A stretch of DNA of 37,351 nucleotides, taken from positions 1-37,351 of the forward strand of contig DASPTU010000081.1 of assembly GCA_035623255.1 (NCBI GenBank), written 5' to 3'. Shown in pieces: positions 1-7,603 of the stretch (its first letter is position 1; each line of letters opens with the position of its first letter). The position numbers and the translations under genes were made by a program. The notes below the pieces were generated by a model. That model ran no database searches. It was given only the letters and a program-made list of their open reading frames with translations, and was not told where the DNA came from. The DNA is from JAFAGX01 sp035623255. Its GTDB lineage: Bacteria > Acidobacteriota > Terriglobia > Terriglobales > Acidobacteriaceae.

Positions 1-89
1 AAATTTTGGGCTGGCATTTGGGCAGCCGTAACCAGGATTGACAAGAAAGCGCATACGATCGAGGGAAAGCCGCCAAATCTCGATGTCAT
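1..89 (-). CDS. N-terminus of a secreted protein, cut by the window edge
   Basis: An ATG at 89 on the minus strand opens a frame that stays open to base 1 (29 complete codons). It is preceded by AAGGA about nine bases upstream, a reasonable ribosome binding site. The peptide starts MTSRFGGFPS and continues with a hydrophobic run (IVCAFLSILVTAA), then QMPAQN. This has the form of a Sec signal peptide with a likely cleavage near the A-Q. It lies 194 bases downstream of the aminotransferase stop on the same strand, so it could be the next gene of that transcript. Nothing of the mature protein is visible, so no function can be given. The call rests on the start, the Shine-Dalgarno match and the signal-peptide pattern only. 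Confidence 0.5.
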   Translation of the reverse strand, partial: MTSRFGGFPSIVCAFLSILVTAAQMPAQN

Positions 90-283
90 GTGATCTGTCC
101 TTTCCGGAATCATCCCAATTCTGAATTCTCAAAAGCATGCCATTCACGGCACTCGACAAGCTAGCAAATTGAGCGACGAAAAGTTAGATGGGGTGGTTCC
201 ATCAACATCGGAGCCACCCCCTCTCCTCACGCAGGCACAACACCCAAACAGACATCACCCAATCTGCCACGATCACAGACAAC

Positions 284-1600
284 TCACGCAGCGACACGAT
301 CCATCGCATCCTCCATGGCGGAGATCACCTCGGTCATGATGGCGTCTTCAATGGCGGTGGACATGGCGATGACCCCGCCCGGCCCCATGTGGATACCGTT
401 GTTCGAGCAGGCAAGGTGAAAGCTCTGACTGACATCCGCATTCGGTACTTCCGGACCCGGACCCACCTTCTCTCGCGAGAAATAAACTCCCATCACCGAA
501 CCGTTACTCGGCACCGTCAGGGGCAGGCCCAGCTTGGCCGCCCGCGCCTCAAGCGCTGCCTTCAGACGCGCTGCCAGGTCGTCCATCTTTGAGATTTTCG
601 CCGCCGTCAGGTTTTCGATCGTGACGCGTCCGGCAACACAGCCCAACACATTGCCGTTGAACGAACCGCCGTGATAAATCCCTTGGGGATGGAAGGGATC
701 GGCGAGGTCAATAATCTCTGCACGACCGCCGACGGCACCCACTGGCGTCCCTCCGCCAATGAACTTGCCCAGGAACGTGAGATCCGGCTGCAGTCCGAAT
801 TTTTCTGCCGAGCCGCCCTGAGCCAGCCGCAACATCAGGCAATCATCGAGCACGAACAGTGCGCCTGCCCGGTGAGCTGCCGCTTGCACGTCTCGCAGGA
901 AAGTACCCACCGGCGGCGTGACTACACCGGTGTACATCACCGGTTCAAGCACCACTGCCGCTATTCGTTTTCCGTGCTTTGCAAAGGCCTGCTCAAACGA
1001 TTCCAGATCGTTGAAACTCGCGAGCACCGTGTGACCTGGAATTTCGCCCTGTCCGTGCAGTCCAGCTTCAAGGTCGCTGTAAGTGCCGTGATATCCCGCG
1101 GTAGCCTTCAAAATGAGCGGCCGTCCGGTAAAGTGCCGGGCCAGCTTGACGGCCAGCATGCCCGACTCAGTTCCGGAATTGGTGAACAGGACCCTCTCGA
1201 ACGTTTTGATCCGTCGGCTCAACAGCTCAGCAAATTCGATCTGGGGGAGGGAAGTGCTGAGCCAGGCCCATCCGCGTGGCAGCCATTCCTGCATTGCCTT
1301 GATGACGGGTGGATATGCGTGGCCGTGAATCAGGCTGAGTCCGTTATAGATCAGGTCGACATAACGATTGCCGTCGATGTCCCATAAAAAAGCGCCTTCT
1401 CCGCGCTCCATCACTGCCTGGTAAGGCTGATAAGAGCCAAAGCCCCGCGTCACTCCGCCCGGGAGGCTGCGAGTGCCACGCTGAACTAATTCCGCGGACT
1501 TCCGGGTTCTCGCGCGGTATGTTTCTTCGATAGCCTTGCGATCGGCTACTGTCATTGGTCTGGTGGATTCGACGGCGGTATCAGCCACGTTTCTTTCCAT
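284..1600 (-). CDS. Class III (glutamate-1-semialdehyde-type) PLP aminotransferase
   Basis: A 438-residue fold-type I PLP enzyme of the class III aminotransferase family, usual length. Visible hallmarks: the phosphate-binding stretch TNSGTESGMLAVKLAR, the YHGTY motif, the cofactor Asp in VLDD (the family usually has DEV here, so the following residues are unusual), and the Schiff-base Lys in FLGKFIGGG. The sequence is nearest in pattern to glutamate-1-semialdehyde mutases and to the beta-amino-acid (beta-phenylalanine type) aminotransferases often annotated as aspartate aminotransferase family. It is unlikely to be the haem-biosynthesis enzyme, because it overlaps a RidA gene and sits in a catabolic block with a permease and a beta-keto acid cleavage enzyme. 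I infer transamination of an amino acid, possibly a beta-amino acid. The start at 1600 overlaps the upstream gene by 20 bases. A second Met at 1555 is possible, and neither has a strong ribosome binding site. Confidence 0.85.
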   Translation of the reverse strand: MERNVADTAVESTRPMTVADRKAIEETYRARTRKSAELVQRGTRSLPGGVTRGFGSYQPYQAVMERGEGAFLWDIDGNRYVDLIYNGLSLIHGHAYPPVIKAMQEWLPRGWAWLSTSLPQIEFAELLSRRIKTFERVLFTNSGTESGMLAVKLARHFTGRPLILKATAGYHGTYSDLEAGLHGQGEIPGHTVLASFNDLESFEQAFAKHGKRIAAVVLEPVMYTGVVTPPVGTFLRDVQAAAHRAGALFVLDDCLMLRLAQGGSAEKFGLQPDLTFLGKFIGGGTPVGAVGGRAEIIDLADPFHPQGIYHGGSFNGNVLGCVAGRVTIENLTAAKISKMDDLAARLKAALEARAAKLGLPLTVPSNGSVMGVYFSREKVGPGPEVPNADVSQSFHLACSNNGIHMGPGGVIAMSTAIEDAIMTEVISAMEDAMDRVAA

Positions 1601-1985
1601 TCTTGATCACGGCGACGGTGTCAATTTCCATCCGCGCGTTGACTAGCAGCGCCTTGATCCCGATGGTGGAACTAGCGGGTAATGCGCCGCCGAAGGTTGC
1701 CTTGCGAACTTTGTTCCACGCCGGATAGTCACGTTCCACATCGGTCAGGTAGGTCGTAACGCGAACTACATCCTTCAGCGTGGCGCCGGCTTTTTTCAAC
1801 GCCCGCTCAACGTTGCCCATGCACAATTTTGCTTCTTCCTCGAAGGGCTCGGCCGTAACCTTCACGGGACCGTCAGGAGGATGGCCGACCTGCCCACTAA
1901 TGAACACAAGGCTGTACTCGCCCATGGGCACGACCACCGCCTTGCTGAAACTATCCGAGAACCCATCCGCAATCCGCTGAACCAT
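1581..1985 (-). CDS. RidA (YjgF/YER057c/UK114) family enamine/imine deaminase
   Basis: A protein of about 134 residues with the RidA fold signatures: VFISGQVGHPPDG near the N-terminus, the central VRVTTYLTDVERDYPAWN, and the C-terminal NARMEIDTVAV, whose Arg is the substrate-carboxylate-binding residue of the family. RidA proteins hydrolyse reactive enamine/imine intermediates made by PLP enzymes, which fits the overlap (20 bases) with the PLP aminotransferase gene downstream. I prefer the ATG at 1985 because GGAG lies about nine bases upstream. The longer ATG at 2000 has its purine-rich stretch directly abutting the codon. The first gene of a two-gene unit, transcribed away from the aldehyde dehydrogenase across a repeat-bearing intergenic region. 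Confidence 0.85.
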   Translation of the reverse strand: MVQRIADGFSDSFSKAVVVPMGEYSLVFISGQVGHPPDGPVKVTAEPFEEEAKLCMGNVERALKKAGATLKDVVRVTTYLTDVERDYPAWNKVRKATFGGALPASSTIGIKALLVNARMEIDTVAVIKNGKKRG

Positions 1986-2104
1986 TGTCTTGCTCTCCAT
2001 CTCCGTTCGTGTGGGTTACCTGAAGGCGCAAAGCGGACATAAGCAGCCGCCGGCCCCGCTGTAATCAGGCGGCAAGAATAGAACCTCCTCTTTGATCAAG
2101 TCTC

Positions 2105-2191
2105 TGAGTTTTATGTGAGTTTTTGCTGAGGGTCGGCGTGCAGCCAACATTCACAGGAAGGAACTTACTCAGGAACTCAGGAAAAACTCAC
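2105..2191. promoter_or_regulatory. Inverted and direct repeats in a divergent promoter region
   Basis: Between RidA (minus) and the aldehyde dehydrogenase (plus) lie two 16-base arms in inverted orientation with one mismatch: 2115-2130 (GTGAGTTTTTGCTGAG) and 2176-2191 (CTCAGGAAAAACTCAC), 45 bases apart. Inside the same stretch, TGAGTTTT occurs at 2105 and 2116 (11 bases apart), and ACTCAGGA occurs twice in tandem at 2167 and 2175. Such clustered half-sites centred in a divergent gap look like the binding area of a transcription factor controlling both sides. The regulator is not identifiable from the sequence. Confidence 0.55.
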
Positions 2192-2383
2192 TTTTCAGGC
2201 ATTCATATATGTATGTATCGTGACGCTAAACAGGAGATCGCACCTCGCCACCCCGAGCACCGAAACAACAGCTTTGTGATCGACAGATCGGGTGTACAAT
2301 TCCGGCTCTCGTTGGCCCAAAGTAGCGGAGCCGGCATGGTAAAACTGAAATCGTCGTTTACATGATGGCCTTTTGGAGTCCGT

Positions 2384-3847
2384 ATGATTGCTGCCAAAGT
2401 GAAACTTAAGCCCGGGCGTCTGCTCATCGACGGGCAATGGCGGGAAACTACAAAGGCGTTCGACTCGATCAATCCCGCTACGGGGCAAGTGCTGACACGA
2501 GTTGCAGAAGCATCGGCGTCAGATGTGGACCAGGCGGTCGCGGCGGCGCGCATTGCTCTGGAAGACCGCGGTAGTGTGTGGCGGAAGATGTCCGCGAGCG
2601 ACCGTGGAAAGCTGATTTGGCGGCTGGCAGACTTGGTCGAAAAGAACGTTGATGAGCTTGCCGAGATCGAGACCCTCGACAATGGCAAACCGATCTCAGA
2701 ATCGCGGAACATCGACATGCCTATGGTTATCGATGTTCTGCGCTACTTCGCCGGCCTGGCAACGAAGATTCAAGGCGAAACCGTCAATACCTTTGAAACC
2801 GCCTTTACCTACACCCTCCGCGAGCCGGTGGGCGTGGTTGGCCTGATTATTCCGTGGAACTTTCCGTTACTGCTGGCCTCGTACAAAGCCGGCCCCGCTC
2901 TGGCATGCGGAAACACGGTTGTCCTGAAGCCCGCTGAGCAGACGCCGCTCTCCACCTTACGATTCGGAGAACTCGCTCTCGAAGCCGGACTTCCTCCCGG
3001 AGTTTTGAACATTGTTACTGGAGGTGCGGAAACTGGAAAGGCGATGGTCCGCCACCCAGGAATCGACAAGATTGCATTTACGGGTTCGACTGCAGTGGGC
3101 CGGGAAATCATGCGCGACGCGGCCGATGGATTAAAGCGGGTCACATTAGAACTGGGTGGCAAGTCCCCAAACATCGTTTTCGCCGACTCTGATATTGATG
3201 ATGCGGTAAAAGGCGCGATGAACGGGATTTTCTATGGCAAGGGGGAAGTTTGTAATGCCGGTTCGCGCCTTTTCCTGGAGAGCAAAATCCAGGACGTTTT
3301 TATGGACAAGCTGGTAACGCGTGCCAAGAAGATGCAACCCGGCGATCCACTCGATCCCAAAACCCGCATGGGTTCAATCGTAAGCCAGGAACAAATGCAG
3401 ACCGTGCTCGACTACATCGACTCAGGAAAGAAAGAGGGCGCGAAGTTGATCGCCGGTGGGAACCGTGTTTCGGTCGACGGCGGCCAGGGATTTTTTATTG
3501 AGCCGACAATTTTCGGTGCGGTGGACAACAATATGAAAATCGCACAGGAAGAAATTTTTGGCCCTGTGCTCGCAACCCTCAGTTTCGATGACGTGGATCA
3601 GGTCATCGACCTGGCCAACCGGAACCCGTATGGTTTAGCAGCTGCCGTCTGGACCAGAGATGTGAAAAAAGCTCACAACGTTTCCCGCCAACTCAAAGCC
3701 GGGACAGTGTGGATCAATACTTACGGGCTATTGAACGCTGCGTTACCCTTCGGTGGCTATAAGAATTCCGGTTTCGGCCGCGAATTAGGGATGCATGCCA
3801 TTGAGCACTACACGGAACTGAAGATGGTTTGGCTGAATCTGGCATGA
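2384..3847 (+). CDS. NAD(P)-dependent aldehyde dehydrogenase (ALDH superfamily)
   Basis: A 487-residue aldehyde dehydrogenase, the usual length, oxidising an aldehyde to the carboxylate with NAD(P). Seen in order: IPWNFPLL (catalytic Asn), the cofactor-binding FTGSTAVGREIM, LELGGKSPNIVF with the general-base Glu, GKGEVCNAGSRL with the nucleophilic Cys, and EEIFGPVL with the cofactor-contacting Glu. The family normally has Thr or Ser after Cys; here it is Asn-Ala, a mild variation. Start: ATG with GGAG five bases upstream. The ALDH motifs resemble betaine-aldehyde or phenylacetaldehyde dehydrogenases, but the substrate cannot be read from sequence. It is followed 56 bases later by an amino-acid permease in the same direction, so the pair is probably co-transcribed. 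Confidence 0.92.
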   Translation: MIAAKVKLKPGRLLIDGQWRETTKAFDSINPATGQVLTRVAEASASDVDQAVAAARIALEDRGSVWRKMSASDRGKLIWRLADLVEKNVDELAEIETLDNGKPISESRNIDMPMVIDVLRYFAGLATKIQGETVNTFETAFTYTLREPVGVVGLIIPWNFPLLLASYKAGPALACGNTVVLKPAEQTPLSTLRFGELALEAGLPPGVLNIVTGGAETGKAMVRHPGIDKIAFTGSTAVGREIMRDAADGLKRVTLELGGKSPNIVFADSDIDDAVKGAMNGIFYGKGEVCNAGSRLFLESKIQDVFMDKLVTRAKKMQPGDPLDPKTRMGSIVSQEQMQTVLDYIDSGKKEGAKLIAGGNRVSVDGGQGFFIEPTIFGAVDNNMKIAQEEIFGPVLATLSFDDVDQVIDLANRNPYGLAAAVWTRDVKKAHNVSRQLKAGTVWINTYGLLNAALPFGGYKNSGFGRELGMHAIEHYTELKMVWLNLA

Positions 3848-3903
3848 GAACTGCGGCTCCAATAACTCTTATCCAGACACACCTGGCGCAACTCTGACCT
3901 GAC

Positions 3904-5343
3904 ATGCGAATCACCCTGGAACCCGATTCGCCCTCGGCTCAATCTAACCAGAAAACCGGAGCGATCACGCTGCTCCGTCGGCTCACTTTGCTCGATGCTA
4001 CGCTGATCGTAGTCGGGGGAGTGATCGGGTCGGCAATCTTCATCACCCCTGCGGACGTCGCGCGACAAATCCCGAACCCAATTCTATGCCTTCTTCTTTG
4101 GGTCGTTGCTGGTCTGGTCGCGCTTCTCGCGGGGTTTGCTTTTGCTGAATTAGGAGGCATGTTTCCCGAAGCCGGGGGCCAGTATGTTTACATCCGCGAA
4201 GTCTACGGCCACTTCGCAGCATTCATATACGGATGGGTACTGTTCACCGCTGGAAACAGTGCAGGGCTGGCAGGAGTTGCCATGGGCTTCGCTTTGTTCG
4301 TGGGCAAGGTAATTCCACCATTCTCTGCCGAGAAGATCCTCTATGCCCACGCGATCCTTCCCGGCGTTGTGTGGCACTTCACTCGTGGATCGCTGGTTGC
4401 GGTCGTCGCAATTATTGTGCTCACGGCGGTGAACATCCGTGGGGTCAAGGTTGCTGCAATCCTGCAAAACTTTACAGGCTTATTGACGCTGGCTTGTGTC
4501 GGCCTCATGGTTGGCTTGGGCCTTACCCTGGGAAAAGGTTCATGGGCGCATTTTTCCCCCCAGACATCGCTGCCGGTATGGCCTTCGCTCTCAGCGATCG
4601 GCATTGCCTTTGTGGCGCTGTTTTGGACCTACGATGGGTGGAACATCATTTCTTGGGTTGCGGGAGAAATCAAAGACGCCGAACGCAATCTGCCGCGCGC
4701 CATGATTGGCGGCATCGTGCTCGTCATTCTCACCTATGTCTCCGCAAATGTCGTTTTTATCTATGCCATGCCGATGCGTGAACTGGCGCAACAATCCACA
4801 CTGGCTCAGGCGGCTGTTGGTGTACTGTTCTCGGACAACATGGGCCGGCTGGTATCACTGGTGATCGCCGTTTCATGCTTTGGATCGATGTCGGTAGTAA
4901 CGCTGGGCGGTGCCAGGGTTTACTACGCGATGGCCAAAGACGGCGTTTTCTTCCCGTCCTTAAAAACTCTTCATCCCGATTGGAGAACGCCGATTGTCAG
5001 CCTGGTCGCCCAATGCATTTGGGTTTGTGTTCTGGCCGTCAGCGGTGGTTACGAACAAATCTACACTTGTTTCACTTTCATGATGACCGCGACGTACGCA
5101 GTGACGGTAGCTGCAGTCCTGATTCTCCGCCACACCCGACCTCAGGCAGTTCGTCCCTATCGCTGTTTCGGCTATCCGTGGGTACCTGCAGCTTACCTCC
5201 TGATTGCAGCCGTTTTCTTGATTAACACCCTCGTTCACCGTCCGGTTGAGTCGATCGTAGGGCTTGTTCTCGCGTTGACCGGAGTTCCCGCGTACTATTA
5301 CTGGCGACGTTCCACCCGGCCGGCAGAGTCACAGGAAATCTAA
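3904..5343 (+). CDS. APC-superfamily amino-acid permease
   Basis: A 479-residue, very hydrophobic protein with about twelve predicted membrane segments. The first begins after a soluble leader of about 30 residues. It contains the APC signature GGVIGSAIF in segment 1, FAELGGMFPEAGGQYVYIRE at segments 2-3, and FWTYDGWNIISWVAGEIKDAERNLPRA at the segment 6/loop region. These identify the amino acid-polyamine-organocation family, close to LAT-type and YfnA-like transporters. It should act in the inner membrane as a proton- or exchange-coupled importer of an amino acid or amine. Start ATG has no strong ribosome binding site, consistent with translation coupled to the upstream ALDH gene. It converges tail-to-tail with the beta-keto acid cleavage enzyme, 11 bases away, leaving no room for a separate terminator. 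Confidence 0.9.
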   Translation: MRITLEPDSPSAQSNQKTGAITLLRRLTLLDATLIVVGGVIGSAIFITPADVARQIPNPILCLLLWVVAGLVALLAGFAFAELGGMFPEAGGQYVYIREVYGHFAAFIYGWVLFTAGNSAGLAGVAMGFALFVGKVIPPFSAEKILYAHAILPGVVWHFTRGSLVAVVAIIVLTAVNIRGVKVAAILQNFTGLLTLACVGLMVGLGLTLGKGSWAHFSPQTSLPVWPSLSAIGIAFVALFWTYDGWNIISWVAGEIKDAERNLPRAMIGGIVLVILTYVSANVVFIYAMPMRELAQQSTLAQAAVGVLFSDNMGRLVSLVIAVSCFGSMSVVTLGGARVYYAMAKDGVFFPSLKTLHPDWRTPIVSLVAQCIWVCVLAVSGGYEQIYTCFTFMMTATYAVTVAAVLILRHTRPQAVRPYRCFGYPWVPAAYLLIAAVFLINTLVHRPVESIVGLVLALTGVPAYYYWRRSTRPAESQEI

Positions 5344-5354
5344 CGCGGGACCGG

Positions 5355-6287
5355 CTAAATCGCGGTTTGATCTGCGCCCTTCAAAGCCAGCATCTTGCGA
5401 GCATCATCGGGAGTCGCAATATCCAGAGACAGTTCGTTCAATATGCGGCATATCTTCTTTACTTGTTCTGCGCTCGACTTTGCCAGCTCACCCTTGCTCA
5501 GGAATAGGCTGTCTTCCAGACCAACCCGGACGTTTCCGCCCATGATCGCCCCCATCGTGACAAGCCTCATCTGGTGTCGACCTGCCCCCAAAATCGACCA
5601 CTGATAATTCTCCCGTCCGAATAATCGGTCCGCCGTTGCCCGAACGTAACTCAGAAGTTCGACATCTGTTCCCAGGCCGCCAAGGATCCCGAAGATGGTC
5701 TGAATGAAAAGCGGCGGTTCAACCAGTTTTTCGTCCAGAATATATGCCAGGTTGTAAAGCTGCCCGATGTCATAACACTCAAACTCGAAGCGTGTACCGC
5801 AGCCTTCCGCCAACTCCTGGACGACACGCTTCATATCGATGAAGGTATTGCGGAAAATATTGCCCTCAGTCTGCCGGAGAAACGATTCCTCCCAATCGTA
5901 CTTCCAGTTGTTGTAACGCTTCGCCATCCGATGGATGGAGAAGTTGATCGAGCCCATATTGAATGAGGCCATTTCGGGCTTGGCTCGCCGCGCGGCTGCT
6001 AATCGCTGATCAAGGTCCATATACAAGCTTCCGCCGGTGGTAATGTTGATCACCGCATTCGTACATGCTTTGATCTTGGGTAAAAACTGCATGTACACAT
6101 CGGGATCACCCAGGGGGCGCCCGTTCTGAGGATCACGAGCATGCAGGTGCAGAATCGCCGCCCCGGCTCGCGCCGCCTCAATCGCCTGTTGCGCAATATC
6201 TTCCGGCTTAAACGGCAGGTATGGAGACATCGTGGGGGTGTGGATCGAGCCTGTAATCGCAGAAGTTACAATCACCTTATCAGCCAC
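5355..6287 (-). CDS. Beta-keto acid cleavage enzyme (BKACE, DUF849/Kce family)
   Basis: A 310-residue TIM-barrel protein of the BKACE family (about 300 residues is usual). These Zn-dependent enzymes condense a beta-keto acid with acetyl-CoA and release acetoacetate plus a new acyl-CoA; the founding member is 3-keto-5-aminohexanoate cleavage enzyme of lysine fermentation. Visible: an N-terminal VIVTSAITGSIHTPTMSPYLP, the metal-binding His-x-His in AILHLHARDP, and GGNVRVGLEDSLFL with the conserved Glu that completes the metal site. Start GTG at 6287 is fixed by a near-perfect AGGAGG four bases upstream. It is a single gene transcribed away from the winged-helix regulator across an operator-rich gap. 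The neighbouring aminotransferase could make its beta-keto acid substrate (inference). Confidence 0.88.
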   Translation of the reverse strand: MADKVIVTSAITGSIHTPTMSPYLPFKPEDIAQQAIEAARAGAAILHLHARDPQNGRPLGDPDVYMQFLPKIKACTNAVINITTGGSLYMDLDQRLAAARRAKPEMASFNMGSINFSIHRMAKRYNNWKYDWEESFLRQTEGNIFRNTFIDMKRVVQELAEGCGTRFEFECYDIGQLYNLAYILDEKLVEPPLFIQTIFGILGGLGTDVELLSYVRATADRLFGRENYQWSILGAGRHQMRLVTMGAIMGGNVRVGLEDSLFLSKGELAKSSAEQVKKICRILNELSLDIATPDDARKMLALKGADQTAI

Positions 6288-6374
6288 AAAACCTCCTAAT
6301 CGTTCCTTCCCTATGCCTACCTTGACCGGACAGTTTCGGTTTGGTTACAGGATCGACGGCAAATTAGTCTGATG

Positions 6375-6475
6375 ATCATACCAAAGTCACTTGGGCATAC
6401 AAGTCTGGAATCAGAGCGACGCATTGAAACCGAAGGAATTGAGGGGCAGCGACATATATCTGATGGTATGATACC
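6375..6475. promoter_or_regulatory. Paired operator-like sites (TGGTATGAT) between divergent genes
   Basis: ATCATACCA at 6375-6383 and its exact reverse complement TGGTATGAT at 6464-6472 face each other across 80 bases. The right-hand copy also sits inside its own palindrome, GGTATGATACC (6465-6475). Palindromes of the type GGTAT-N-ATACC are commonly bound by GntR/FadR-like regulators, but no such regulator is in the window, so the binding protein is unknown. The location, between the BKACE start (6287) and the winged-helix gene start (6529), suggests control of one or both. Confidence 0.55.
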
Positions 6476-6476
6476 T

Positions 6477-6490
6477 GGACGTTAACGTCC
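6477..6490. promoter_or_regulatory. Perfect 14-base palindrome upstream of the winged-helix regulator
   Basis: GGACGTTAACGTCC is identical to its own reverse complement. It lies one base from the GGTATGATACC palindrome and 38 bases before the regulator's ATG, in the position expected of an operator overlapping or just downstream of a promoter. It could be an autoregulatory site for the regulator encoded next to it (inference). Confidence 0.55.
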
Positions 6491-6528
6491 TGGGTCTGAC
6501 AATCCGCACCCAAGGAGAGTCCACCGTC

Positions 6529-7497
6529 ATGGCGATGGTTACTAAGAGGATTAGCGGGTCTGCATCCGCAAAGCTGTTTCAGTTTAATTCTTTCGAGCTG
6601 GACGTCGCGTCAGGCGAGCTTCGACTCGGCAAGACACGCCTTACCGTGCAGCCGCAGCCCTTCAAAGTCCTCGCATTGCTGGCTTCGAAGCCAGGCCAGA
6701 TCGTTACCCGCGAGGAGATCAAGCGCCAAGTTTGGGATAACGGGGTTTTCGTCGACTTTAACGGAGGACTGAACTTTTGTATCCGCCAGATCCGCAGGGT
6801 CCTCGGCGAAGATGCCAGAAGCCCACGCTTCATTGAAACCGTCCATCGTCGCGGCTACCGATTCATCGCACAAGTAAATTCGGCCTCCAAAGATGATCGA
6901 AGGGGACCCTGGCTTGACGAATCGGTGCGGATGTGCGGCAAAGATAATGACAGGCCTATGATTGTGGCAGTTCTCCCCTTCCACGATTTGAGTTGCCCGT
7001 GCAACTCTGACTTACTCGCCGATGGAATTACCGAGCTCCTTACTACTTATCTCTCAACCAATAGCTCACTACGCGTTGTCTCTCGGACCACTACCATGCA
7101 ATACAAGAATGGGTCCCAATCGGTGTCAAGAATCGGGCAAGAACTAGGGGCGGATTGTGTCTTGGAAGGTGCGGTACTGCAGGCCGGGATGCGTGTGCGG
7201 GTTACCGCGCGATTGATCAATAGTTCCTCCGACCAAAGTGAGTGGGCCGCTTGTTACGACGTCGAGATGGATGATCGTCTTCTCCTGCAAGAGCATGTTG
7301 CTTGTGCGGTGGCTACAGACGTGGGACTTTACCTCTCACCAAAGTTGAAGCCGAAGAATGCGTGGACTCCGCGGAATATTCTTGCTGGCGAACGCTCCTT
7401 GAAGAGTTCTGGCCGGGCGTGGCCAATCTCGCTGGGAAGCTTCGAGTCGAGGGATGCGGGTGAGACCCCAACCCTAATTCGGGGTCGACTCACATAA
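6529..7497 (+). CDS. Winged-helix (OmpR/PhoB/CadC-type) regulator with TolB-like domain
   Basis: A 322-residue protein. Residues about 17-112 form an OmpR/PhoB-type winged helix: FNSFELDVASGELRLG, the HTH region with VTREEIKRQVW, and the wing RFIETVHRRGYRFIAQV. Residues about 143-270 match the TolB-N-like segment seen in CadC/adenylate-cyclase-like regulators (AVLPFHDLSC, LADGITELLTTYLS, LGADCVLEGAVLQAGMRVRVTARLI). Related proteins often continue with a membrane helix and TPR repeats. This one has neither, and its last 50 residues are unstructured-looking, so it may be a naturally short form or the remnant of a longer gene. AAGGAG lies about 11 bases before the ATG. Two palindromes sit just upstream. 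It has no receiver domain and no partner kinase nearby. Confidence 0.85.
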   Translation: MAMVTKRISGSASAKLFQFNSFELDVASGELRLGKTRLTVQPQPFKVLALLASKPGQIVTREEIKRQVWDNGVFVDFNGGLNFCIRQIRRVLGEDARSPRFIETVHRRGYRFIAQVNSASKDDRRGPWLDESVRMCGKDNDRPMIVAVLPFHDLSCPCNSDLLADGITELLTTYLSTNSSLRVVSRTTTMQYKNGSQSVSRIGQELGADCVLEGAVLQAGMRVRVTARLINSSSDQSEWAACYDVEMDDRLLLQEHVACAVATDVGLYLSPKLKPKNAWTPRNILAGERSLKSSGRAWPISLGSFESRDAGETPTLIRGRLT

Positions 7498-7603
7498 TTT
7501 ACCCTGTATTCCCGGGTGCCATGACTATGGCGACCAGAGTCCATGCCGCGATCATAATCAGGGGGGCCAGCCGCTCGATCGACATCCGAGTCGGAGGAAT
7601 TTT

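Noticed and set aside
188..1387. Plus-strand open frames (188-592, 671-1387) over the aminotransferase.
   Set aside because: They are antisense to a well-conserved PLP enzyme, lack ribosome binding sites and have no family likeness.
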